Made by a program: the position numbers and the translations under genes
The notes under the pieces: generated by a model
Seen by the model: the letters and a program-made list of their open reading frames with translations, nothing else
What the model was told of the DNA's origin: nothing
Databases searched by the model: none
Origin: Paramarasmius palmivorus
Lineage: Eukaryota > Basidiomycota > Agaricomycetes > Agaricales > Marasmiaceae
Length of the DNA: 64,000 nt
Direction of reading: 5' to 3'
Assembly (NCBI GenBank): GCA_037176845.1
Contig: JAYKXP010000028.1
Coordinates: 248,001-312,000, forward strand
Part shown: piece after piece, positions 36,325 through 46,798 of the stretch
Position numbering within the stretch: the stretch's first letter is position 1
How the letters are laid out: every line of letters begins with the position of its first letter

Positions 36325-36495
36325 ATCTAAAGACTGTAGACGATTTGTTAAATTTAATGCATAATCACGACAGGATACATACTTTGTACAACACATTTTG
36401 TAATGCCCATCATAGTATCAATGCAGATCTGAGTGTTGCACGTTAGAGCAAGAGAGCGTGAAGGTCTGAAGTTACTTGGTGTCATATTTCTCACG

Positions 36496-37683
36496 ATGAG
36501 ATTCCTTGCTCGACTTCCCCATCTCAAGTCCTCACCAGCATTCGTTACGCGAAGGCACTTCTCATGTTCTCGTTCAGTGCTTGCTGGACATAACAAGGTA
36601 AGACTGACTTATTCTCCGGGCCTGCATGACTGATCAAGCCTTCTAGTGGTCAAAAATAAAGGACAAGAAGGGCGCAAACGACGCGTCCCGGAGTGCTGTC
36701 TTCAACAAAGCTACGCTCGTGAGTAGTCATATGTGAGCCTTGACGAGTGTGCTTCCTAACACTATTCCTTCAGGACATCTTGAGTGCTGCTAAAGGTGTG
36801 CACAGTGCTCGAGGTCTAACTGTTCCGCTTAATGACATCTTTCGCTAGTTGGTGGTTCCCCAGATCCAGAGAAGAATGCATCGCTGGCAGCTGTTATAAA
36901 GAGATTGAGGGCGCAGGATGTTCCCAAGGAAAACGTTGAGAAGGCATTAGCCAAGGTATGTGCCGTGTTGTATATCATAGTAATATTACCGTTACTCATA
37001 GTGGCCCATAGGCATCCAAAGCAAAAGGCTCAGGCGAAACTACAACCTATGAAGCTCTTGCATGCGGCTCTGTTGGCATCATTATGTGTGTATATGGCTC
37101 CCTTATCCCTAATTGTACCAATCACCAAAACTGCACAGCGAATGTTCAACTGACAACTCGAACCGGACGGTGAAAGCTATGAGGGAGATACTAACACCGA
37201 GAGGGTGCGTAAAGATTGTATTATTGTCTGGAGTCTGTACTAAAGCTTCCCTAGTGGTCACATCACACCTGTAGGGTTTATGTTCCAGCGAAATGGAGTA
37301 GTGAAGATAGTGATGGACAAGTCGGACGATTTTGATCAAAAGCTCGAGGCCTTGGTTGAGCTTGCTTTAGATAATGGCTCAGAAGATTTCAGTCCTCCTT
37401 CACAAGGTGATAATCAAGCGGAAATTGAAGTGGGCATCATTCCTTTCTCCTTAGTTTTCGCTGACAGTGTCTTCAGTTTACCTGCGAGCCTTCGGCGTTA
37501 ACGACGCTCACTACGGCCCTCGTGGGGTCGAAAGACTGTCATGTCGTGTCAAGCGAGCTCGTATACCGTCCAATCAGCACCGCGGAACTATCATCTGAAG
37601 ATCTGGAGAGTGTGAACGAACTGGTAGAGATGTTGGAAGCGAATGAGGATACCGTGAAAGTATGGACGAACTTGCCACAATAG
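36496..37683 (+). CDS. TACO1: Mitochondrial translational activator TACO1 (YebC/PmpR family)
   Basis: YebC-fold protein; in animals TACO1 is needed for COX1 translation, and bacterial YebC acts on ribosomes or transcription. Eight exons (36496-36597, 36647-36718, 36774-36795, 36849-36955, 37012-37085, 37139-37204, 37255-37429, 37477-37683) give 274 codons. A basic, Arg/Ser-rich leader (MRFLARLPHLKSS...RRHFSCSRS) suits matrix import. The family opening GHNKWSKIKDKKGANDASRS follows, then ALACGSVGIIIEC, TDNSNRTVKAMREI and GFMFQRNGVV. It ends VKVWTNLPQ. Confidence 0.94.
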
Positions 37684-37868
37684 TAGTAAGATTGGTGTAA
37701 CCCTGACGCTATAACCGCGAGCAATAACTAACGCGTAGCCAGACCCTCAGAACTCGTGTAATGATCCATACATGCAATAGACGTCGTCTCCCTAATTTTT
37801 ACATTTCGTTTCTATGGACACGTCAACTTCTACGATAGTCGTACAGTGAACATCCCTGAAGGATGCAT

Positions 37869-38537
37869 TTACTCGTAAACCCACTCGTCTTGGGCCTGGA
37901 TGCTGTATTGGGTGACGCCCTCAGGGAACCAGCTACGTGGCAGACGTTTAGTTGGGCGTTGTTATGAACGGCGAGGAACTCACAGAGCAATCTCCTTCTC
38001 AGCACTCTCAACAGAGTCGGAACCGTGGCAGACGTTGCGGCCAACAGCCAAGCAGAAGTCTGCTCGGATGGTGCCTACACAACAAGTTTAGATATCTGGA
38101 GATTGTGGAACAACCATGACTTGCCTGGGGCAGATTCGAGGGGGTTGGTAGCACCGAGCATGACACGGCCGGTCTTGACAGCATCAAGACCCTCAAAGAC
38201 GATGGCGACAACGGGGCCAGATGCCATGTACTTGATCAAGCCAGGGAAGAAAGGCCTGCCCTTGAGGTCAGCATAGTCTGTATGTCGAACGTGTGTCAAT
38301 CGCGATAGTCCATCGATGTAAAAGATAACAACGCACGCTTCTCAAGGTGCTCTGGGGTGGCATGGACAAATTTGAGAGCGATAATTTTGAATCCCCTGTC
38401 CTCAAAGCGTTGGATGATCTTGCCAACGAGACCCCGTTGGACGCCATCAGGCTGTAAACTAGGTCAATCGCAAAGTATCGATTTGGAGAAAAGTAACACA
38501 CCTTGACCATGATGTAGGTACGCTCGGTCTTGGACAT
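37869..38537 (-). CDS. NDK1: Nucleoside diphosphate kinase
   Basis: Transfers the gamma phosphate among nucleoside di- and triphosphates through a phosphohistidine. Five exons (38502-38537, 38337-38451, 38125-38277, 37984-38074, 37869-37932) give 152 codons, the usual length. The start is [20 protein letters not shown]; the active-site histidine is in [11 protein letters not shown], and the end is QAQDEWVYE. The intron at 38075-38124 starts GC. It faces QCR7 head to head. Confidence 0.97.
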
Positions 38538-38724
38538 GATGAATGAATGCGATTGAGTGAAAAAAGAGAAAGAGATGAATGTGGTTTAGTTGAAAATCAG
38601 TTAAATCGCGAACTTTGCATTTTTATCGTCCATCAGAGTTCGGCAAAGTCCGTGAAATTCCCGCGCGCTTCGTTCCGAACTCCTCCTGCCGTTGTAACCA
38701 CTTTCTCAACTTTATTCTCCCATA
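38538..38724. promoter_or_regulatory. 187-bp divergent promoter of NDK1 and QCR7
   Basis: Interval between opposed start codons. A GC-rich core (CCCGCGCGC near 38660) is present; no clear TATA box or known site. Confidence 0.5.
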
Positions 38725-39281
38725 ATGTCGATTTTCGGTCCTCTGAGCGTCTCGCTCGCCCCACAGGTCCTTGCTTCTAAAACCCTCACTGCATGGGTCA
38801 GGCCTATTGCAAAACGGTACGCAGACGCCATGCGCTACAGGCAATTTGGTCTTCGATATGACGACCTACGTGTGTGAAGTTTTCTTTCGTCTCCGCTTTC
38901 TCGATACTGAACATGGCTGGAAAACAGTGGTGGAGGAGCGCGATGATGTCCAACGGGTGCGTGTTTGACTCTTTCGCAGCGTCCTTTTGTCGCTAACACA
39001 GATTCTATTGCTCTAGGCTATTGGACGTCTGACACCCCAAGAATCATACGACCGTGCATTCCGCTTCAAGCGTTCCATCCAAGCTAGCCTTCTCCACAAA
39101 CCCCTTCCCAAAGAACAGTGGACCAAGCCTGAGGAGGTATGTCCTATACACTTCTGTGGCAATCTCGGAATGCTCAATCTGGTTTCAGGACGTTCGCTAC
39201 TTGACTCCTCACATTACTGCTGTCGCTAAGGAAGAAGCTGAAAGGCAGATGTGGGATACCGCCGCCGTCAAGAGGAAGTAG
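38725..39281 (+). CDS. QCR7: Cytochrome bc1 complex subunit 7 (QCR7)
   Basis: Matrix-side accessory subunit of respiratory complex III. Four exons (38725-38869, 38928-38956, 39017-39136, 39189-39281) give 128 codons. It starts MSIFGPLSVSLAPQ, then AKRYADAMRYRQFGLRYDDL, RLTPQESYDRAFRFKRSIQ and the ending YLTPHITAVAKEEAERQMWD. Length and order match the family; no cleaved presequence is expected. Confidence 0.95.
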
Positions 39282-39495
39282 AGCAGTATTGTTGTGTAGA
39301 GGATGAATAGACATGTGTAGTTCACCGTATCCTCGAAAGCCTCTTCATGACAATTTCACTAGATTGTGGCCTCCAATTAGGCGTTGAACCTCGTAACTGA
39401 GCAATGGGAGACTGATTTATTGTATACACTCTAAAGCATTTTCTATCATATACATTCGTTTTGATTCTATAATCCCCATGATGTTGGTATCGACT

Positions 39496-42270
39496 CTAAA
39501 TTGCCTTGACAAGAGGAGAAACAACTTCGCCGCCCTTTTTCTTGTAGAATTCGACAATCTTCTTGCCAACAGATGCAATGTCTAGATCGAAATAAGTACC
39601 AGGAATACCTAGCAAACACAAGAACTTACTGGAACCAGTGATGCCAAACTTCTCGTAGACCTTTTGATAAGGTCCAGAGGCACCAAAGGTGTCGAGACCA
39701 TATTGCTGAAAGCAGAACTTCAATTACCGTAATAACACTGAATGTTTAGGCAGCATACCTCGTGGCTATATTTCTGCCATCCGACAGTAGACAATGCCTC
39801 CAAAGAAAGAATCGGTGCACCGCTCCTGAGCACGCTGAGCCTGTAGTCTTCGGGTTGTTGATCAAAGACGAGCCAGCATGGCAAGCTGACAATTCGGGTC
39901 TTGATGCCCTCGGCCTTGAGCTTACCAGCAGCCTCTACGGCAATGCAGACCTCACTACCCGCACTGACGATCGTGAGGTCCTCATTCTGCTCCTCGTGGA
40001 GGACGTAGCCACCCTTCAAGGCGTTTTCGATGGTCGAGCCTTCGAGATTGGGAAGGTTTTGACGTGAGAGCGAGAGAATAGAGGGAGTCTTCTTGTTTGT
40101 CAGGGCCCAGTAGTAGGAAGCAGAGGTTTCATTTCCATCAGCAGGACGCCAGAACGCAACATTGGGAGTAGCTCGGAAATGAGTGGCAGTCTCGATAGGT
40201 TGGTGAGTAGGGCCGTCTTCACCAAGTCCGATAGTATCGTGAGTAGCTAGTTCAGCGTGTTTAGCTAGGTTGTCCAGTAATCACAACTGTTTCGAACACC
40301 CACCAACCCAGATGACTTGGTGACCGCTCAATGCAGACAATCTGACTGCGCCTGCGGCATATGAAACGAAGTTCTGAGAACCAAATGAGCATACTGGTAA
40401 GAGAAGGATAATTGAACCGCTTACCAAGAAGGTTGCGACAAATGGAATGATACCACCATATGCAGCGAGACCGTTGGCAATGGCGCCCATACCATGCTCA
40501 CGAACACCATATCGGATGTAGGTGCCTGCATAGTTACCCAAGCCGGTGCTTGGGGGTTGGAAATCAACAGTTCCCTTGACCTTAGTCAAGTTACTACCGG
40601 TCAAATCCGCAGAACCTCCAAGAAGCTCAGGCAAGCCGGGGACGATGGCAGTGAGGACAATCTCGGAAAGTTTACGCGAAGCAACGGCAGGATCGCTTGG
40701 CTTATAGACAGGCAGGTTCTTCTCCCAGCCCGCTGGTAACTCACCAGCGATACGCCTGGTGAGCTCTGCGTGTTCCTTGGGATACTTTTGGGCATACGAA
40801 GCGAGGAGGTTCTTCCATTCGGATTCAAGCGCAGCACCACGAGCGGCAACAGCACCATATGCCTCATATGCGGGTTGTGGGACATAGAAGTGCTGATCTG
40901 CGGGGAGGCCAAACTTGGTCTTCATCGCAGCAATATCGTCGGCCTTGAGGGCTGGAAGTAGCCGGTCGTTATGTCAGGTCTTCTTCCAGCTAGGACAGTA
41001 CTCACGCGCTCCGTGTACTCCATGGGTACCCTGCTGCTTTGAACCAAAACCGATAGTAGTCTTGAGACGGATAATGGTGGGTTTGGTCTTTTCCTGACGG
41101 GCCTCAGCAATAGCGTTGTAGATACCAGCAAGATCGCTATTGAAAACAAGTCAGTTTAGTAGTAATTTGAGCGCCAGATAGGTTTCATACCTATCGCCGT
41201 TATCGACATGGAGGACCTGCCATCCATACGACAAGAAACGTTGCTCTACATTTTCGGTGAATGCAACAGCGGTGTCACCATCAATGGAGATGTCTGCAAC
41301 GGAGGTATGAGGAAAGAGTCTCCAAAAGGAATTCACTACATACGGTTATCGTCGTACACCTGTAGATAAGAGTGTGAGAGATATGCTATGCTAACTGATT
41401 CAATGAGACACGTACCACAATCAGATTCCCCAGCTGCAGATGCCCAGCAAGACTTGCGGCTTCGCTGGCAACGCCCTCCATCAAACAACCATCACCGCAG
41501 AACACTGAACGTCCCTCAGTTAAGGAATGATCTAGGTTTAGACCATTCACATACCATACGTGTAGTTGTTGATGAGATCAAAGCCCTCCTTGTTGTAGAC
41601 AGCGGCAAGGTGAGCCTGTGCGATAGCGAGACCAACACCATTACCAAAACCTTGCCCGAGAGGCCCGGTGGTGACCTCGATACCTATGGAAAAAGTCAGA
41701 AGCTCCTCGAGCGATAGAGTTAATCTACGTACCATCCGTGTGACCAGCTTCGGGATGGCCTGGTGTTAAGGAGCCAAGTTGACGGAATTGCTTAAGGTCG
41801 TCCATCGAAAGCTTGTATCCAAGCAAGTGAAGAAGCACGTATTGGAGTGCGCATCTGAGGAACGATTAGAGCCAGAAAGTGTGTTATGTTCAGAATGCTA
41901 ACCCGTGTCTGTAATTAAGCTTTAGCCATCTAAATGTGATCGGTTCTTTGGAAGGCACTCACCCATTGGACAAAACGAATCGATCCCGGTTGAACCACTT
42001 CGAGTTCTTAGGGTTGGCGTTGAAGAAACTATAACAACGTCAGAAAAGTGAGGCCTGGCTAAGACGTCTACGCACCGGGTGAAGAGGACGTGAGCAACTG
42101 GTGCCATTCCTAGCGGCGCGCCAGGATGACCTAGAGTACCATCAGCAAACAGCTCGTGTCGACAGACGTCCTGTTCACTGACCAGAATTGGCTTTGGTGA
42201 CCGTGTCGGCAGCCAAGGCCCTGATAGTAGCAATGGCGACTTCATCTGAGGGTACTGGGGAGAAGGACAT
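39496..42270 (-). CDS. TKL1: Transketolase
   Basis: Thiamine-diphosphate enzyme moving two-carbon units in the pentose phosphate pathway. It starts [20 protein letters not shown] at 42268-42270 and ends SPLVKAI-stop at 39496. Visible motifs: [45 protein letters not shown], the ThDP motif [19 protein letters not shown] with [42 protein letters not shown] and [17 protein letters not shown]. About a dozen exons; one, 41344-41359, is only 16 nt and codes VYDDN plus one base in the cofactor site. No defect was found in the joined frame. Confidence 0.96.
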
Positions 42271-42449
42271 GATGGGGTAAGATGGACGTCAGGAAAGAAA
42301 TGCCAAAATTTCCAAGTCGTTTATAATGGCTACTCTTCTTTTTTCCGGCGGTGGGTATTGCTGATCGATTACGCCGGGCTGGAGCGGGCTTCGCGTCTAT
42401 CGTCCCGGCGTTCCGGAGCTATCCCGTATAACGTTTGTTGTCCACCATC
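42271..42449. promoter_or_regulatory. 179-bp divergent promoter of transketolase and CMC2
   Basis: Separates two opposed start codons; no recognised box beyond a GC-rich centre. Confidence 0.5.
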
Positions 42450-42785
42450 ATGCATCCTGTGGTTTCCGACAAGAAAATAGGTCCGTATATGACAATTCGT
42501 CTAGTTCCCCGTATTCATCTCTTCTCAGTCTGCAAAGATTTCATTCAAGCACTGGAACAATGCCATCTCAGCACCTGGAAAAAGTTTACTGGCGGCTGCA
42601 ACAAATACAAGGATGAAATGAACCGCTGTCTCCACGCAGAGGTGTGTTTTTTTACGTGTCAGAGAAGTCGCGTCTTCTCAATGTGTCTTCAGAGTGTAAA
42701 GCGGTCTGCCCAGAATCGGGAAATATCCAAAATACGTCAAGCGAAACGGGAAAAAGCGATACAAGAATTTGAGGATGATTCATGA
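42450..42785 (+). CDS. CMC2: COX assembly mitochondrial protein 2 (CMC2)
   Basis: Twin CX9C protein of the intermembrane space needed for cytochrome c oxidase assembly. Three exons (42450-42480, 42529-42641, 42693-42785) give 78 codons. It opens MHPVVSDKKIVCKDFIQALE, then EQCHLSTWKKFTGGCNKYK and DEMNRCLHAE, supplying the four cysteines. The C-terminal helix is rich in Lys, Arg and Glu. It converges on the next gene with 96 bp between stops. Confidence 0.92.
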   Translation: MHPVVSDKKIGPYMTIRLVPRIHLFSVCKDFIQALEQCHLSTWKKFTGGCNKYKDEMNRCLHAEVCFFTCQRSRVFSMCLQSVKRSAQNREISKIRQAKREKAIQEFEDDS

Positions 42786-42881
42786 CACTAATGTTACAAG
42801 TACGTATTCCAGTGCTTCTCGCGGGTACAGCCTAACACTTCCCAGAACCTTGACTACCGTACACCCCACTCCACCTACCGC

Positions 42882-45800
42882 TCAAGCAAGCTGAAGCTCC
42901 TTGTCATTCAGCTCAACGCCTGCCAGACTTGCATCTCCTTCCGCTACCTTCACGCTTATAGCACTGCCCTTCCTCTCAACCTCAATCGTGGCAACAAACG
43001 AAGCTTCCTTGGAAGATGGCACATTGACTGTCACCTTCTTCCCGTCCTCAAGTCCAAAGACATCCACTTGTAGATCCTTTCCATAGTCATAGTCTGGGCG
43101 CCCGATCCCCTCGGGTCCACGGATCAGGACTGTTCCTGAACGAATCCACAGTGGGATTTCATCAAGTGGGACTCGTTCTTTGATCCATGTCGGTCCCTCT
43201 ACAACCCGAGTCTGATCCCAGTAGTATGTCCATCGTCCTTTAGGCAAATAGTACTCGGCTTCTTCCTCCTGTGGGCCAAACACTGGCGCCACAAGTAGTG
43301 CGGGACCTAGCATGTATTGTCGGTCAAGGTGATGGGTAGTACGATCGTCTGGGAATTCAAGGAACATGGCTCTTTGCAAGGGTAGCCCGTTCTTAGTTGC
43401 TTGAATAGCCTGAATATTATGTCTGAGCTACTGCCTCCTCTCATGGCTTGCCGGAACGGAAGACGTACCAAATCATAAAGATAAGGCATGAGTCGATGTT
43501 TTGCGTTCAGCAACTTTGCCATGCTTTTTGCAGCTTCTTCCCCATAGTTCCAAGGCACACGATAAGAGCTAGATCCATGCAACCGCGAGTGAGAAGAGAA
43601 TACTCCAAAAGCAACCCATCGCTGGTAGATTTCTGGCGGCGGGTGTCCCTAGAAGGTTGGTCTTTCAACGACCCGTTTCCACGTCAATCAAGCGACATAG
43701 CAACAGACCTCAAATCCACCGATATCATGAGAGGCAAACGCAAACCCGGAAAGTGTCAAAGAAAGAGCTCCACGAATCGCCTCATTCATCGCTTCCCATG
43801 TCGATTCACAATCCCCTCCCCAATGAACCGGGAACCTGAAGCTGTCTTAGAAGCCGGAACCTTGAGAGCTTTTCCCTAGCTTACCTTTGTCCACCAGCTG
43901 CCGAGGTTCTCGCAAACAACACGGCCTGACCTTTCCCAACTTGTTCCTCCAAAAGTTTGAAAACAAATTCGTTATAGGTGATAGCATACATGTTATGCAT
44001 TCTCATCGGGTCCGAGCCGTCGTGGAACACAACATTTTCATGGGGAATACGTTCACCTGGAAGGCAGTGAGTTTATCACCATGCACGGAGCTATATTGTC
44101 CGTACCGAAATCGGTCTGTAAAATCACCAACGTCAGAAGATAAAGGATCCTATCGCACGATACATACCTTGAAGCAATCAACGCCGAGGTCAATGAGAGC
44201 CTTCAATTTTGCACCATACCAATCTCTAGCGGCGGGATTAGTGACGTCGAGAATAGCAAGCCCTGGCTGCCACAGGTCCCATCTGCGCAAATGTCGAGTC
44301 AAAGAAGTACTAAGTGAAAAGATAAACTTACTGCCAGGGCGTTCCGTCCTTTCTTTTGATGAAATAGCCACCCTTGACACCTTCCTGGAAAATCGGAGAA
44401 AGCTGGCTGATATACGGGTTGACTATGGAACGTAAGTGAACATGTCAATAGAGGCACTACGATGACACTTACTCCAAACACAGATCTTGACGTTATACTT
44501 TTCTTTGATATCAGCGAGATACTTAGCGGGATCGGGGAAATTATCGGGGTCAAATGTGAACGAACACCTATTGTTATTCATCAATATCTCGATTCCAGGC
44601 TGATAAAAAAAAACAGCAGACTCGCCATTCGTATTGTTTCATCCAGAAGCAATCGAGATGGAAGACCCGTACATTACAATCCCTGTCCTTCATTCCTTGC
44701 AGGAATCCGGAGACGGTGGCGCTGTCGTAGTTCGTCAGGAACGAAGTTGAGAGCCATAGGCCGAAAGTCCAGCTCGGCAATAGACTGTCAGAGAAATGTT
44801 AGATTTCACGACGATGACATTTCTTGAAGACCCACGGTGGACGACCAGTCATACGTGTGTATCTCTCCAAGATCTGTGATGGAATTAGAGATGCTGCAAA
44901 CAACAACACATAGACCACTGACCTCGAGGGGAGTTTCACCGTAGATAATGAAATATTCGAGATTCGAGCCTGCGACAGAAGTGCCGACACGGGATATCTT
45001 TTCGCTGCCCACTTCCACTTCAACCTCGCCAGGATGATTGATAAATCTGTCGGAAAATGTAAGTGCAGGTCAATTCGTGTATGAGAGAGGTTTTACACTC
45101 CGTAGTTCCTGTTTGTGATGTAGAATGGAACACACTTGTAGGCCTGCTCGCTAGACGTACCACCATCTACAAGAAAGGTGTTACTTGAGTCAGGGATACA
45201 TACTGTCCGGTGTACAACCCACCCTGGTTCCAGATCTTGATTGATTGACCTATTGATCGATGAGGCACTGGCAGGAAGAAAGAGTAGGCTGAGACGTGCC
45301 GTTCTTAACGAAATGTCCGAATTGTTCTCCGAAGCCATAGACTAGCTCTCCTGGAGACAAGTTCAGCTCGGAGTTGATGTATTGCACGCTTGGTGGAAGG
45401 GGAGTGGGACTTGGATTAGATCGTGGATCAGTGGCCAGACAGCTACTATTGGAAGCAGATCCCAAGGTCCACTTGGAAGGGACGTCAAAGATGGCTTGGT
45501 GCTTCGGTCCAGCAAACGTCAGGATACGTTTTGGCGATTTAAATGTGATAGTGTAGGGATTTTCCGTGATCACTGCGGTCAATCCGGCGGAAGTAACAGA
45601 ATAACCTGCATCGTCTTTCCCGAGCTGAACATTGGGAACAGCTTTGTCGTTGGGAAACAAGGGAATATTTGGGAAGGGTTCAATGTGACTGAAATGATCG
45701 ATCTTCACTCCGATAACTCCTTCGGTTGGTGAGTGTACTCTAACAGTCAAAACAGGACCTAGTGATGTACTCGGTGAGTGTTCAAATTATTGTCATGATC

Positions 45801-45961
45801 AGAAGAAACCTGCCTCCCAATGTATCGCCTCGATGCCTGATAGGGCGGGTGGCGACGAGCAATTCGTAGCCATCACTCTCCTGACGGACATTTGTGACTT
45901 GGAGGCCATAGCTCGCTTTGACGCCGTTCTTCAAGAGCCAAAAACCATCGTTGAATCTCAT
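42882..45961 (-). CDS. GH31 glycoside hydrolase, alpha-xylosidase-like (YicI type)
   Basis: Predicted to remove alpha-xylose from xyloglucan oligosaccharides, judged by similarity to YicI-type enzymes; alpha-glucosidase is the alternative. The start [21 protein letters not shown] at 45961 has no signal peptide, so the enzyme is probably intracellular. Seen: [33 protein letters not shown], the nucleophile region [15 protein letters not shown], the acid/base region [41 protein letters not shown] and a C-terminal beta domain ending KELQLA. About a dozen short introns. Both catalytic Asp residues are present. Confidence 0.88.
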
Positions 45962-46798
45962 GGTGAGGGAGAGATGAGTTTTATCCGGTCATTTGAGTCT
46001 TGGTAGGCTTTTAAACCGTATGCTTTCCTGAGTGCGGGCCGCACCACCGTCCGAAAAAAGTCCGGAAGGGTAGGAACTAGAGCGAACGCGTCTTATCGAG
46101 GAGGCATGTGAGGAGACGGAGGGTGACGGCAGCGTCAGAGAACATCAATTCCACAACGAAACACGATGTGAAGATTTCTTATGGTGATTTATTCTTCCGT
46201 TGTGGCAGGCGTTGGACTTCTCAACTTCGAACATGGCTGAACTTGGTCGAGTTGTCGCATTGGCATTCGCAAATAAAGGGCTGATGATGCTAGTTCACGT
46301 TACATCCAAAGAGATAGAAATAGGTAACGCATGCCATTCAGACAAGGATTGTACGTTTGCAACCTGGAAAGGTGAACATTGAGCGAGGTGGGTATGAATC
46401 TCCGACAAACCTTATACTTAGATGTAAGTTCTTCAGGGACTCGAACGTGCGCGTAGTTGGCAGGATCCTTTCGAGGGCCTGGGGAACCTAGAATGACCAT
46501 GGTGGTAGACGACAAGGACGGTAAGCGCCTAACCAACGTCTTGCCGCCATCCTTTTCTCTCCTGGTCCATCACTGAAGCGGACGCTCGACCACCACTAAA
46601 CGGTCTGACCGGGTCCTCGCGAGACTATTCCCAGCGCAAATTATGCGCAATTAGACCAGGTGCTATAGCGATGACATACGAATGACATAGGCGGAGGTGC
46701 GTATATTTAGCCCATCTCAAACATTGCTATGCTCACGAGCAATATAAATAGCGGATGAACGATGCAATTCATAAAACTTTCACCTTCCTTCACCCACC
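45962..46798. other. Divergent region between the xylosidase-like and decarboxylase genes
   Basis: 837 bp between opposed start codons; contains the promoters and a possible small minus-strand gene described separately. ACGCGT occurs near 46089 and TATAAATA at 46743-46750, about 50 bp before the decarboxylase ATG, a plausible TATA box. Confidence 0.5.
46295..46500 (-). CDS. Possible small protein of about 50 residues (uncertain)
   Basis: From ATG at 46500 a frame reads MVILGSPGPRKDPANYAHVR and, after a good GT-AG intron of about 55 nt, continues VANVQSLSEWHALP and stops at 46295. The upstream part of the frame is also open (KDGGKTLVRRLPS), so a further exon could exist. I recognise no family. 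Support is the clean splice join only. Confidence 0.25.
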
